NCBI RefSeq assembly: GCF_030209175.1
Contig: NZ_JARVSM010000010.1
Location: 62,001-126,000 of the forward strand
Source: Pseudomonas sp. efr-133-TYG-5
Lineage (GTDB): Bacteria; Pseudomonadota; Gammaproteobacteria; Pseudomonadales; Pseudomonadaceae
Length of the DNA stretch: 64,000 nucleotides
Direction: 5' to 3'
The notes beneath the pieces were generated by a model. The model saw nothing but the letters and a program-made list of their open reading frames with translations. It was not told the DNA's origin and did no database searches. Positions 41,952 to 51,456 of the stretch are shown here, piece after piece. Position numbers and translations under genes: made by a program. Position 1 is the stretch's first letter, and each line of letters opens with the position of its first letter.

Positions 41952-42962
41952 TTACAGATCAGCCAGGGTCGAGACCAGGATCGCCTTGATCGTGTGCATG
42001 CGGTTTTCCGCTTGCTCGAAGGCGATGCAGGCCGGCGACTCGAACACGTCATCGGTAACCTCGATGCCGTTGGCCAGGTGCGGATACTGCTCGGCGATCT
42101 GTTTGCCGACCTTGGTGTCGCTGTTGTGGAACGCCGGCAGGCAGTGCATGAACTTGGTCCGCGGGTTGCCGGTGGCCTTCATCAGCTCGGCGTTGACCTG
42201 GTACGGCAGCAGCTGCTGGATACGCTCGGCCCATGCTTCCACCGGTTCACCCATCGACACCCAGACGTCGGTGTGAATGAAGTCGACGCCTTTGACGGCG
42301 GCTTTCGGGTCTTCGGTGAGGGTCAGGCGGGCGCCGGATTCTTCCGCGTATTTCTTGCAGCGATCCACCAGGTCCTCATGCGGCCACAGCGCTTTCGGCG
42401 CGCAGATACGCACGTCCATGCCGAGCTTGGCGCCAACCAGCAGCAGCGAGTTGCCCATGTTGTTGCGCGCGTCGCCAAGGTAGGCGTAGCTGATCTCGTG
42501 GATCGGCTTGTCGGCGTGCTCACGCATGGTCAGGACGTCGGCGATCATTTGCGTCGGGTGGTATTCATCGGTCAGGCCGTTGAACACCGGCACACCGGCG
42601 AATTTCGCCAGTTCCTCGACGATTTCCTGCTTGAAGCCACGGTACTCGATGGCGTCGTACATGCGCCCCAGCACGCGGGCCGTATCCTTCATGCTTTCCT
42701 TGTGACCGATCTGCGAGGAGTTCGGGTCGATGTAGGTGACGTTGGCGCCCTGGTCGTAGGCGGCGACTTCGAACGCGCAGCGGGTACGGGTCGAGGTTTT
42801 TTCGAAGATCAGGGCAATGTTGTTGCCCTTGAGGTGCTGTTGCTCGGTGCCGGTGTACTTGGCGCGTTTCAGGTCGCGCGACAGGTCGAGCAGGTAACGC
42901 AGCTCACGAGGGGTGTGGTGTTCCAGGCTGAGCAGGTTACGGTTGTGGATGTTGAACGCCAT
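41952..42962 (-). CDS. arcB: Catabolic ornithine carbamoyltransferase ArcB
   Basis: ArcB splits citrulline with phosphate into ornithine and carbamoyl phosphate. The 336-aa length and the arc context mark the catabolic form (biosynthetic ArgF is about 305 aa). Seen are the carbamoyl-phosphate motif STRTR (57-61) and the ornithine-binding HCLPAFH near residue 272. The same-strand gap to arcA is 68 bases. Confidence 0.97.
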   Translation of the reverse strand: MAFNIHNRNLLSLEHHTPRELRYLLDLSRDLKRAKYTGTEQQHLKGNNIALIFEKTSTRTRCAFEVAAYDQGANVTYIDPNSSQIGHKESMKDTARVLGRMYDAIEYRGFKQEIVEELAKFAGVPVFNGLTDEYHPTQMIADVLTMREHADKPIHEISYAYLGDARNNMGNSLLLVGAKLGMDVRICAPKALWPHEDLVDRCKKYAEESGARLTLTEDPKAAVKGVDFIHTDVWVSMGEPVEAWAERIQQLLPYQVNAELMKATGNPRTKFMHCLPAFHNSDTKVGKQIAEQYPHLANGIEVTDDVFESPACIAFEQAENRMHTIKAILVSTLADL

Positions 42963-43030
42963 GATGATTCTCCTTAGATTCGGTAATCGGCCCGGCCGCT
43001 ACGGGATGGGTGCGGCCGGGGAGATGGTCG

Positions 43031-44287
43031 TTAGTAATCGATTGGGTCGCGAATGATCGGGCAGGTCATGCAGTGGCCGCCGCCACGGCCGCGACCGAGT
43101 TCGCCGGCGCTGATGGTGATGACCTCCACGCCCGCCTTGCGCAGCAGGGTGTTGGTGTAGGTGTTGCGGTCGTAGCCGATGACCACGCCAGGCTCCACGG
43201 CCACCACGTTGTTGCCGTCATCCCATTGCTCGCGTTCGGCGGCGAAGCTGTTGCCGCCGGTTTCCACCACGCGCAGTTTCGGTAGGTTGAGGGCTTTGGC
43301 CACGGTGTCGAGGAAGCTGCCTTCTTCGCGGCGGATGTCGATGCCGCCCTGTTTGCTTTCGTCCGGGCGCAGGGTGAAGGCAACGATCTGGTTCACCACT
43401 TCCGGGAAAATCGTCACCAGGTCGCGGTCGCAGAAGCTGAACACGGTGTCCAGGTGCATCGCCGCGCGGGATTTCGGCAGGCCGGCGACGATGACTTTTT
43501 CCACCGCCTTGTTCTTGAACAGGTTCAGCGCCAGTTGGCCGATGGCCTGACGCGATGAGCGTTCGCCCATGCCGATGAGGACGACCCCGTTGCCGATCGG
43601 CATGACGTCGCCACCTTCGAGGGTCGAGCTGCCGTGGTCCTTGTCCGGGTCGCCGTACCAGATCTCGAAATCGGCGTTGGTGAATTGCGGGTGGAATTTG
43701 TAGATGGCAGTGGTCAGCAGGGTTTCCTGACGCCGGGCCGGCCAGTACATCGGGTTGAGCGTGACGCCGCCGTAGATCCAGCAGGTGGTGTCACGGGTAA
43801 ACTGGGTGTTCGGCAGCGGCGGCAGAATGAAGCTGGAGTGGCCGAGGAAATCGCGGAACATCTGGATGGTCTTGCCGCCGAAGCTGTCCGGCAGGTCATC
43901 GGCGGAGACGCCGCCGATCAGGTATTCGGCGATGTGCCGTGGCTCGAGGCTTTTCAGCCAGGCTTTCACTTCGCTGATCAGGCCCAGGCCCACCGAGTCG
44001 GCGGTGACCTTGCGCTCGAGAATCCAGTCCAGGGCCTCGGGGATGGCGACGATGTCGGTCAGCAGGTTGTGCATTTCCAGCACGTCGATGCCGCGTTCGC
44101 GCATTTTGGTGACGAAGTCGAAGTGGTCGCGCTTGGCCTGGGCGACCCACAGCACGTCGTCGAAGAGCAGTTCATCGCAGTTGTTCGGGGTCAGCCGCTG
44201 ATGGGCCAGACCTGGGGAGCAAACCATGACTTTGCGCAGTTTGCCGGCTTCGGAATGGACGCCGTACTTAACTTTTTCCGTGGTCAT
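43031..44287 (-). CDS. arcA: Arginine deiminase ArcA
   Basis: ArcA hydrolyses L-arginine to citrulline and ammonia. The 418-aa enzyme has the catalytic Cys406 in GRGGGHCMTCP and the segments EGGDVMPIGNGVVLIGMGERSS-like (EGGDVMPIGNGVVLIGMG) and HLDTVFSF with the active-site His. It starts MTTEKVKYGVHSEAG, 33 bases after arcD. Confidence 0.97.
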   Translation of the reverse strand: MTTEKVKYGVHSEAGKLRKVMVCSPGLAHQRLTPNNCDELLFDDVLWVAQAKRDHFDFVTKMRERGIDVLEMHNLLTDIVAIPEALDWILERKVTADSVGLGLISEVKAWLKSLEPRHIAEYLIGGVSADDLPDSFGGKTIQMFRDFLGHSSFILPPLPNTQFTRDTTCWIYGGVTLNPMYWPARRQETLLTTAIYKFHPQFTNADFEIWYGDPDKDHGSSTLEGGDVMPIGNGVVLIGMGERSSRQAIGQLALNLFKNKAVEKVIVAGLPKSRAAMHLDTVFSFCDRDLVTIFPEVVNQIVAFTLRPDESKQGGIDIRREEGSFLDTVAKALNLPKLRVVETGGNSFAAEREQWDDGNNVVAVEPGVVIGYDRNTYTNTLLRKAGVEVITISAGELGRGRGGGHCMTCPIIRDPIDY

Positions 44288-44320
44288 TTCAGATCCTCCA
44301 GATAACGAATCAATCAGGTG

Positions 44321-45748
44321 TTACAGAGTCAGGAAGCCGTCGTAGAGGCCGTAGGCTGCCACCAGGGCACCGATGACCACTGCGGCGAAAATCAGCTTCT
44401 CGACGTTGGTGAAAACCGCTTGTTTGAGTTCGAGCTTGGCCTTGGCGAACAGGATCGCGCCGGGGGCGTAGAGCAGGGCCGAGAGCAGCAGGTACTTCAC
44501 GCCGCCGGCGTACAGCAGCCAGATCGCGTAGACCAGGGCGATGCCGCCGATGATCAGATCCTTGCGACGCTCGGCCGCGAAGCCTTCGTAGGTTTCGCCA
44601 CGCACCGCCAGCAGCAGGGCGTAGGCCGCCGACCACAGGTACGGCACCAGAATCATCGAGGTGGCGAGGTAGATCAGCGACAGGTAAGTGCTGGCCGAAA
44701 ACAGCGTGATGATCAGAAACAGCTGGACCATCGCGTTGGTCAGCCACAGGGCGTTGACCGGTACGTGGTTGGCGTTCTCGCGGCGCAGGAACTCCGGCAT
44801 GGTGTGGTCCTTGGCGGCGGCGAACATGATCTCCGCGCACAGCAGCACCCACGACAGCAGGGCCCCCAGCAGCGAGATGATCAGACCGACGCTGATCAGC
44901 ACCGCGCCCCAGTGACCGACCACGTGCTCGAGCACGGCGGCCATCGACGGGTTCTGCAGCTTGGCCAGTTCCGGCTGGGTCATGATGCCCAGCGACAGCA
45001 CGTTGACCAGCACCAGGAACAGCAGCACGGTGATGAAGCCGATGACGGTGGCTTTGCCGACGTCGGAGCGCTTCTCCGCCCGCGCCGAGAAAATGCTCGC
45101 GCCCTCGATGCCGATGAACACCCACACGGTGACCAGCATCATGTTGCGCACCTGGTTCATCACGCTGCCCAGATCAGGGTTTTTCACGCCCCAGATGTCA
45201 GCGGTGAAGATCTCCAGTTTGAAGGCGAAGAGCGCGATCAGCACGAACAGCAGCAGCGGCACGACCTTGGCCACCGTGGTTACCAGGTTGATGAACGCCG
45301 CTTCCTTGATCCCGCGCAGCACCAGGAAGTGCACGGCCCACAGCAGCAGCGAGGCGCCGATCACTGCGGCGACCGTGTTGCCTTCGCCGAAAACCGGAAA
45401 GAAGTAGCCGAGGGTGCTGAAGAGCAGGACGAAGTAACCAACGTTGCCCAGCCAGGCACTGATCCAGTAACCCCAGGCGGACGAGAAACCCATGTAGTCG
45501 CCGAAACCGGCCTTGGCGTAGGCGTAGACACCGCCGTCGAGGTCAGGCTTGCGGTTGGCCAGGGTCTGGAAGACAAAAGCGAGGGTGAGCATGCCGACAG
45601 CGGTAATGGCCCAACCGATCAGCACTGCGCCGACGTCGGCACTGGCGGCCATGTTTTGTGGCAAAGAGAATATCCCGCCACCGATCATTGAACCGACTAC
45701 CAAGGCAACCAGCGCACCTAGTCGTAGTTTTCCGGGAGCTTCAGACAT
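44321..45748 (-). CDS. arcD: Arginine/ornithine antiporter ArcD (copy 1)
   Basis: ArcD exchanges external arginine for internal ornithine. The 475-aa APA-superfamily protein has about 12-13 membrane segments; the N-terminal motif LGALVALVVGSMIGGGIF is the substrate loop of TM1. ATG 45748 is preferred because it aligns with the divergent second copy; the longer frame adds only unlike residues. It leads arcDABC, and an ANR-type box lies upstream at 45810-45823. Confidence 0.95.
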   Translation of the reverse strand: MSEAPGKLRLGALVALVVGSMIGGGIFSLPQNMAASADVGAVLIGWAITAVGMLTLAFVFQTLANRKPDLDGGVYAYAKAGFGDYMGFSSAWGYWISAWLGNVGYFVLLFSTLGYFFPVFGEGNTVAAVIGASLLLWAVHFLVLRGIKEAAFINLVTTVAKVVPLLLFVLIALFAFKLEIFTADIWGVKNPDLGSVMNQVRNMMLVTVWVFIGIEGASIFSARAEKRSDVGKATVIGFITVLLFLVLVNVLSLGIMTQPELAKLQNPSMAAVLEHVVGHWGAVLISVGLIISLLGALLSWVLLCAEIMFAAAKDHTMPEFLRRENANHVPVNALWLTNAMVQLFLIITLFSASTYLSLIYLATSMILVPYLWSAAYALLLAVRGETYEGFAAERRKDLIIGGIALVYAIWLLYAGGVKYLLLSALLYAPGAILFAKAKLELKQAVFTNVEKLIFAAVVIGALVAAYGLYDGFLTL

Positions 45749-46173
45749 TGCATGACTCCATTGCAGGAGAGAAGAGTTCACAGCGTAGATCTGTTGGCTA
45801 TTCAAACAGCTGACTTAGATCAGTGCATGGTCACATTCCATTGTTAATGAATGACTTATGAAATGAATGAAGGCATAACGCTACTGTTTGAAAAGGCCCG
45901 TCCTAGAGGCCTTTTGCCGATATGGTTGGGAATCGATCCTATTACTTTCGAATTAACACGCTAGTTCCTTTTCAGCGTTTGGCAAATTTTCGCCATCTGT
46001 TTTCAGTACAGAATTGATTTATTAGGATTTGCGCACAAAACTGTCTTAGCGTGCTAGGCGTTAGCGTCAACCGCTATATATAAGGGAATGTTTGTTGCTA
46101 TTACCGGGCGATTAGCCGCTTAGTTGATAGTTGTTACAAATACAACCTCGCCACGATTTCAAGGGAGACTGAA
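45749..46173. promoter_or_regulatory. Divergent control region between the two arcD copies
   Basis: About 425 bases, more A/T-rich than the flanking genes. The arcD (minus) side has an ANR-type box and a candidate -10 (TACGCT at 45782-45787, minus). A hairpin AAAAGGCC/GGCCTTTT lies at 45891-45915, possibly a bidirectional terminator or insulator between the two promoters. On the arcD2 side I see CTATATATAAGG (about 46074) but no good ANR box. Confidence 0.6.
45810..45823 (-). promoter_or_regulatory. ANR/FNR-type box of arcD
   Basis: CTGAC-TTAG-ATCAG fits TTGAT-N4-ATCAA in form and resembles the ANR box of the P. aeruginosa arc promoter. Its centre would be near -41 if transcription starts about 27 bases before the arcD ATG. 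Confidence 0.65.
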
Positions 46174-47601
46174 ATGTCGCAACCGACGCAAAAGCTGCGC
46201 CTTGGCGCGTTGATCGCCCTGGTGGTGGGCTCGATGATTGGCGGCGGGATTTTCTCCCTGCCGCAGAACATGGCGGCCCGCGCCGACGCCGGAGCGATCC
46301 TGATCGGCTGGGGCATCACGGCCATCGGCATGCTGACCCTGGCGTTCGTGTTTCAGACCCTGGCCAACCGCAAGCCGGAACTGGATTCCGGGGTCTACGC
46401 CTACGCCAAGGCCGGTTTCGGTGACTACATGGGGTTCTCTTCGGCCTGGGGGTACTGGATCAGTGCGTGGCTGGGCAACGTCGGCTATTTCGTGCTGCTG
46501 TTCAGTACCCTCGGTTACTTCTTCCCGGTGTTCGGCCAGGGCAACACGCCGATCGCCATCGGCTGCGCCTCGGTGCTGTTGTGGTCGGTGCATTTTCTGG
46601 TGATGCGCGGGATCAAGGAGGCGGCGCTGATCAACCAATTGACCACCGTGGCCAAGGTCGTGCCGCTGGTCATGTTCATCGTCATCGCCGCCGTGGCGTT
46701 CAAGGCTGAAATCTTCACCCGCGACATCTGGGGCCGCAGCAACCCCAACTTCGGCGGGGTGATGGAGCAGGTGCGCAACATGATGCTGGTCACCGTGTTC
46801 GTGTTCATCGGCATCGAAGGCGCCAGCGTGTACTCGGCGCGGGCGGAGAAACGCAGTGACGTCGGCCGGGCTACCGTGATCGGTTTTATCGGCGTGCTGG
46901 CACTGCTGGTTCTGGTCAATGTGCTGTCGCTGGGCATCATGACCCAGCCGGAACTGGCCAAGCTGCAGAACCCGTCGCTGGCGGCGGTGTTGGAACATAT
47001 CGTCGGGCCGTGGGGCGCCTTGCTGATCAGCATCGGCCTGGCAATCTCGTTGCTCGGTGCGTTGCTGTCGTGGGCGTTGCTCTGTGCCGAAATCCTCTTC
47101 GCCACGGCCAGGGACAACACCATGCCGGCGTTTCTGAAAAAGGAGAACGCCAATCACGTGCCGGTCAATGCGTTGTGGCTGACCAACGTGATGATCCAGA
47201 TTTTCCTGCTGATCACGCTGTTTTCCGCCGGCACCTACACGAGCCTGATCTACCTGGCATCGTCGATGATTCTGGTGCCGTACCTGTGGTCGGCGGCGTA
47301 CGCGGTGCTGCTCAGCGGACGCGGCGAAACCTACGAACACGCGTCCGCCGAGCGCAGCAAGGATCTGCTGATCGGCGGCATCGCCCTGTGTTACGCGGTA
47401 TGGCTGCTGTACGCCGGCGGGGTGAAATACCTGCTGCTCTCGGCGCTGCTGTATGCACCGGGGGTGATCCTGTTCGCCAAGGCCAAGCGTGAACAGGGCG
47501 AGCCGCTGTTCACCACCGTGGAAAAGGGCATTTTCACCTGCGTGGTTATCGGCGCCGGGCTGGCGGCATATGGTTTGTACAGCGGCTTGCTCTCACTGTG
47601 A
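46174..47601 (+). CDS. Second ArcD-type arginine/ornithine antiporter
   Basis: This 475-aa APA transporter is very similar to the divergent ArcD along its whole length (identical long stretches such as FQTLANRKP, AYAKAGFGDYMGFSSAWGYW and QVRNMMLVTV), with changes mainly in loops and some membrane positions (TM5-6). The start MSQPTQKLRLGALIALVVGS aligns with copy 1. It stands alone, divergent from arcDABC. It could move arginine, ornithine, lysine or a similar basic compound. Confidence 0.93.
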   Translation: MSQPTQKLRLGALIALVVGSMIGGGIFSLPQNMAARADAGAILIGWGITAIGMLTLAFVFQTLANRKPELDSGVYAYAKAGFGDYMGFSSAWGYWISAWLGNVGYFVLLFSTLGYFFPVFGQGNTPIAIGCASVLLWSVHFLVMRGIKEAALINQLTTVAKVVPLVMFIVIAAVAFKAEIFTRDIWGRSNPNFGGVMEQVRNMMLVTVFVFIGIEGASVYSARAEKRSDVGRATVIGFIGVLALLVLVNVLSLGIMTQPELAKLQNPSLAAVLEHIVGPWGALLISIGLAISLLGALLSWALLCAEILFATARDNTMPAFLKKENANHVPVNALWLTNVMIQIFLLITLFSAGTYTSLIYLASSMILVPYLWSAAYAVLLSGRGETYEHASAERSKDLLIGGIALCYAVWLLYAGGVKYLLLSALLYAPGVILFAKAKREQGEPLFTTVEKGIFTCVVIGAGLAAYGLYSGLLSL

Positions 47602-47620
47602 GGTTGACCCTGGCGTATCA

Positions 47621-47786
47621 GCCACCCTATGAGGGAGAGGGGGCCGATCCCAGTATCTGGTGTCATGCAGCGAGCTGAGCAGCCGATCGATTGTGAATTC
47701 ACCGCAGCACGCTCGGGTCGGCGCAATGCGCGAGCACTCCCGATCAGCCCCGTCTCTCTCCGGGAGGGTTCGGGTGAGGGGCTTTT
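47621..47786. repeat. Possible MITE-like repeat between arcD2 and the CoA transferase gene
   Basis: The ends GAGGGAGAGGGGGCCGAT and ATCAGCCCCGTCTCTCTCC are imperfect inverted copies about 130 bases apart, framed by CACCCTAT and GGGTGAGGG. The element fills the gap and touches the CoA-transferase stop. No ORF is in it. Confidence 0.5.
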
Positions 47787-49134
47787 AGCGCCACTGCGGG
47801 CTATGCGATCCCAGCTCGGTCGCTGGCAACGCCCACTGCAGCGGTGTCCCGGCAATCCGCAGCGGCACTTGCAGACGATGCGCCGGCCCCCATGGGGTCT
47901 GCTCCACTCGCCGGTCCTGATCCTGTTGATCTTCGGTGCGCAACGCCTCACTTGTCCCGGGTCCGTGCTCAATCAGCAGCTTCGCGGTCCGCGCCAGTGA
48001 CAGCCGCGCCGAGCCTCCCCGGCCACTGCGCAGGCGCTCGCTGAGCAGTTTGATCGCACTCGCTGCCATCAGGTACCCGGTTGCATGATCCAGCGCCTGC
48101 ACCGGCAAGGGCGTCGGTTTATCGGCGTGCTTCCAGCGCTGTCCGGCCTCGGCGATGCCGCTGCTCATCTGCACCAGGCTGTCGAAGCCGCGACGGTGTT
48201 GCCACGGGCCACTCCAGCCGTAGGCATTGAGGCAGACGTCGATCAGCCCCGGCGCCAGTTGCCGGCGGCGCTCGCTGGCGAAACCGAGGCGTTCCAGGGC
48301 ATCGGCGCGGTAGCCGTGAAGGAGAATGTCGGCGTCCTTGAGCAGGCTCTCGAACACGGCGCGATCCTGCGCTTGCTGCAGATCCAGCCGCGCACAGCGT
48401 TTGCCGAGGGTCACTTCCGGGACCACGCCGGGCTCGTTCCAGCTCGGCGGGTCGATGCGCAACACATTGGCACCGAGGCCGGCAAGAAAGCGGCTGGCGG
48501 TGGGGCCGGCCAGCACGCGGGTCAGATCCAGCACTTTCAGCCCGGCCAGTGGCTGCGCCACCGAGCCTGGCCACGCTCGCGGATGGGCGTCCGGGTCTTG
48601 GCCAAACTGCACCAGTGGCTCGGCATTCACCGCCAGGCCTTGTGGGTGCAGTTGCCACTGCTGCCAACTGCGCATCTCGGCGGCACAGCCCTTGGCGTCG
48701 ACCACCGCTTGTTCCAGCTCGCTGCCGGTCCATTGCGCGACCTGCGTTGCCATCGCCGCGCGGTCGGCACAGGCGCCGAGCACGCTTTCGGCCGCCGCGC
48801 GGTGATGCGGGGCGTTGGTGTGCAGGCGGATCCAGCCATCCCGGGTGGCATAGTCACCGGCCACCGGATCCCACAGCGGCGGGACTTGCCAACCGATGGG
48901 GCGGATCGAAGAGGCGAACCACAACGAGGCCAGGCGGCGGTCTACTGCAACGGCGGGCAATTGACCGGTCTGCTGCTCGAGCAATTCGCTGACGGCTTGG
49001 CCGGCCGCGCCAATGCTGGCGCAGGCGAGCTCAGTGACGGCGAAAGCCGAAGGCAGGGCGCCATCGGCGGTGAACGGAATCGGCGTGTGCGCCAAGCCGA
49101 GTGCGGCTTGAATGGACGTGAGTAAATCAGTCAT
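47785..49134 (-). CDS. CoA transferase family III (CaiB/BaiF) protein
   Basis: The 449-aa product belongs to the class III CoA-transferases. The best conserved part is in the second half (LAGLKVLDLTRVLAGPTASRFLAGLGANVLRID, then DVCLNAYGWSGPW and GFDSLVQMSSGI). The N-terminal 200 residues are a more divergent copy or lid, so it looks like an internal pseudo-dimer. ATG 49134 is chosen because the upstream extension crosses a repeat. The substrate is unknown, and neither neighbour is a clear partner. Confidence 0.8.
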   Translation of the reverse strand: MTDLLTSIQAALGLAHTPIPFTADGALPSAFAVTELACASIGAAGQAVSELLEQQTGQLPAVAVDRRLASLWFASSIRPIGWQVPPLWDPVAGDYATRDGWIRLHTNAPHHRAAAESVLGACADRAAMATQVAQWTGSELEQAVVDAKGCAAEMRSWQQWQLHPQGLAVNAEPLVQFGQDPDAHPRAWPGSVAQPLAGLKVLDLTRVLAGPTASRFLAGLGANVLRIDPPSWNEPGVVPEVTLGKRCARLDLQQAQDRAVFESLLKDADILLHGYRADALERLGFASERRRQLAPGLIDVCLNAYGWSGPWQHRRGFDSLVQMSSGIAEAGQRWKHADKPTPLPVQALDHATGYLMAASAIKLLSERLRSGRGGSARLSLARTAKLLIEHGPGTSEALRTEDQQDQDRRVEQTPWGPAHRLQVPLRIAGTPLQWALPATELGSHSPQWR

Positions 49135-49212
49135 CGAAGGCCCTCCGGGAGAGAGGGCGATGATAGTGCAAAAGATCATCGCGTCAGATGAAATCCCCGG
49201 ACAGATCAACAT

Positions 49213-49302
49213 CTGTAGGAGCTGGCTTGCCAGCGATGGCGCTGTGTCAGTCACTCATGCATTGACTGATTCACCGTCATCGCTGGCGAGCTAGCTCCCA
49301 CA
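49213..49302. repeat. REPIN, TGGC-core type
   Basis: TGTAGGAGCTGGCTTGCCAGCG and inverted CGCTGGCGAGCTAGCTCCCACA; two point changes show decay. Confidence 0.85.
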
Positions 49303-49317
49303 GGGGCTTTGCTGATT

Positions 49318-51456
49318 TCAGACGCGGAACTGATCCATCAACTTCATCTGCTGGCTGGCCAGGGCATTGAGCTGGCTGCTGATCGCCGCCGACTCAGTGG
49401 CCTGCTCGGTCAGCGTCTCGGTGACGGTACGAATCGCCGAGACGTTGCGGTTGACCTCTTCGGCCACGGCGCTCTGTTGTTCGGCGGCGCTGGCGATCTG
49501 CAGATTCATGTCGCTGATGACGGTTACCGCGTCGCTGATCTTGCCCAGCGCATCCACGGCCTGACGGATTTGCCCGGCGTTGTTGTGGGCCTGGGTCTGA
49601 CTCGAATGCATGGTCGCCACCACGCCACGGGTGCCGGTCTGGATGCGTTCGATCACCAGGCGGATTTCCTCCACCGAATCCTGGGTGCGCTTGGCCAGGT
49701 TGCGCACTTCGTCGGCCACCACGGCGAAACCGCGACCGCTTTCGCCCGCACGGGCCGCCTCGATGGCGGCGTTGAGGGCCAGCAGGTTGGTCTGCTCGGC
49801 GATGCTGCGGATGACCTCCAGCACCGAGCCGATCTGCTCGCTGTTGACCGCCAGATCCTCGACTTCGGTCACCGCCTTGCTGACTTCATCGGCCAGTTGA
49901 TTGATGTCGCGCGTGCTGCGCTCGATGATCGCCATGCCGTCCTTGGCCGACTGATCGGCACCCTTGGCGGCGCTGGCCGCGTTCGAAGCGCTGTTGGCGA
50001 CGTCGTGGGCGGTGGCGCTCATTTCATTGGAGGCGGTGGCGACCTGGTCGATTTCGCGGAACTGCACCTGCATGCCTTCACTGGTCTGCCGGGCGATTTC
50101 CGAAGACTGGTCGGCGGTGCCTCGGGCCTCGCTGATGCTTTGCTTGATCTGCGCGATGGTCGGTTGCAGCTTGTCGAGGAAACGGTTGAACCAGTTCACC
50201 AGTTCGCCCAGTTCATCCTGCTTGCTGTAGTTCAGGCGCTGGGTCAGGTCGCCTTCGCCGCTGGCGATGTTCTTCAGCATTTCGGCGACGCTGTTGATCG
50301 GCCGGGTGACGCCGGACGCGGTCAGCCAGATCAGCACCAGGCCGACCAGACCGGCCACCACCGCCACCAGCAGGGCGGTGAGCAGGCCGGTTTCCTGGGC
50401 ATCGTCGAGGACCGCCTGCAACTTCACCGAGTCGGCCAGCAGCACCTGTTTCGGCAGGTCGATCACCACCCCCCAGGCGCGGGAGTTGCCGATCGGATCG
50501 ACCGGGTACACCGCACGGATCAGGTCGCCCTGTTCGAGGATTTTCGGCGTGCCGCTGACCAGCAGTTGCAACACGTCCTGGCCTTCGGCGCCGAGGGTGT
50601 CGCTGATCTTTTTGCCGACCCGGGTGGCGTCGGCGCTGTCAGCCGCGAGCACGCCGCTGCCGGAGACGATCAGCATGTGCCCGGCATTGTTGAACAGGTT
50701 GCGCTGGGAATCGACGGCCGCCGCTTGCAGGGCGTCGAGGGCAATGTCGACGCCGACCACACCGATGGCCTTGCCGTCGACAAGCAGCGGCACGGAAATC
50801 GTGGTCATGAGCATTTCCTTGCCGCCCACGGTGTCGGCGTACGGGTCGAGCAGGCAGGTACGCTTGTTGTCGCGCGGGCAGGTGTACCAACTGTTGTACG
50901 GCGTACCGCTGACGCTGAGGGTGGTCTTGGTCATGTCCTCTTCGACCATGATCGTGTTCAGCGCCGAGCCGGCCGCGCGGCTCCAGTACGAGGCGAAGCG
51001 TCCGGCTTCGTTGGACTGGCGCGCGGCGTCGTTGGCGAATTCGCTGTCCTTGCCGTCGAGGCCGTTGGGTTCGAAGGCGAGCCAGATGCCCAGGACCTTG
51101 TCGTTGCGCTCGAAGGCGGTTTTCAGGCTCAGGTTCAGTTCTTCGCGCAGGGCGCCGGCGTCCAGCGAGCGCTTGGCGGCCATCACCCGCAGGTCCTTGA
51201 TCTGGTCGGCCAGGGCGGTGATCACCGTCAGGCTTTCGCCGAAGGTCCTCTGCACGCGCACTGCCTGCTCGGCCGCTTTGGCCTGCAACAGGTTCTGCAC
51301 ACTGGCGGTGAGCATCTTGCTGCTGGAGGCGCTGACCAGTTCGTCGTTCTGGTCGGTCTGGTAAATGTTCATGCCGACGATCAGCGCGACCACGCCGAGC
51401 AGGCACAGGCCGGAGAGCAGCACGATTTTCAGGCGAATGGAAAGGGAGTCGAACAT
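49318..51456 (-). CDS. Methyl-accepting chemotaxis protein, McpU/TlpQ-like
   Basis: The 712-aa chemoreceptor has TM1 (about 11-30), a large periplasmic double-Cache-like domain (about 31-360), TM2 (about 362-385), HAMP (about 386-440) and the signalling domain with the conserved tip EQTNLLALNAAIEAARAGES. The ligand domain (with NSWYTCPRDNKRTCLLDPYAD and ISVPLLVDGKAIGVVGVDI) resembles, from memory, the polyamine/histamine receptors McpU and TlpQ. The ligand is not proven by sequence alone. No C-terminal CheR-binding pentapeptide is seen. It is a single gene. Confidence 0.88.
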   Translation of the reverse strand: MFDSLSIRLKIVLLSGLCLLGVVALIVGMNIYQTDQNDELVSASSSKMLTASVQNLLQAKAAEQAVRVQRTFGESLTVITALADQIKDLRVMAAKRSLDAGALREELNLSLKTAFERNDKVLGIWLAFEPNGLDGKDSEFANDAARQSNEAGRFASYWSRAAGSALNTIMVEEDMTKTTLSVSGTPYNSWYTCPRDNKRTCLLDPYADTVGGKEMLMTTISVPLLVDGKAIGVVGVDIALDALQAAAVDSQRNLFNNAGHMLIVSGSGVLAADSADATRVGKKISDTLGAEGQDVLQLLVSGTPKILEQGDLIRAVYPVDPIGNSRAWGVVIDLPKQVLLADSVKLQAVLDDAQETGLLTALLVAVVAGLVGLVLIWLTASGVTRPINSVAEMLKNIASGEGDLTQRLNYSKQDELGELVNWFNRFLDKLQPTIAQIKQSISEARGTADQSSEIARQTSEGMQVQFREIDQVATASNEMSATAHDVANSASNAASAAKGADQSAKDGMAIIERSTRDINQLADEVSKAVTEVEDLAVNSEQIGSVLEVIRSIAEQTNLLALNAAIEAARAGESGRGFAVVADEVRNLAKRTQDSVEEIRLVIERIQTGTRGVVATMHSSQTQAHNNAGQIRQAVDALGKISDAVTVISDMNLQIASAAEQQSAVAEEVNRNVSAIRTVTETLTEQATESAAISSQLNALASQQMKLMDQFRV

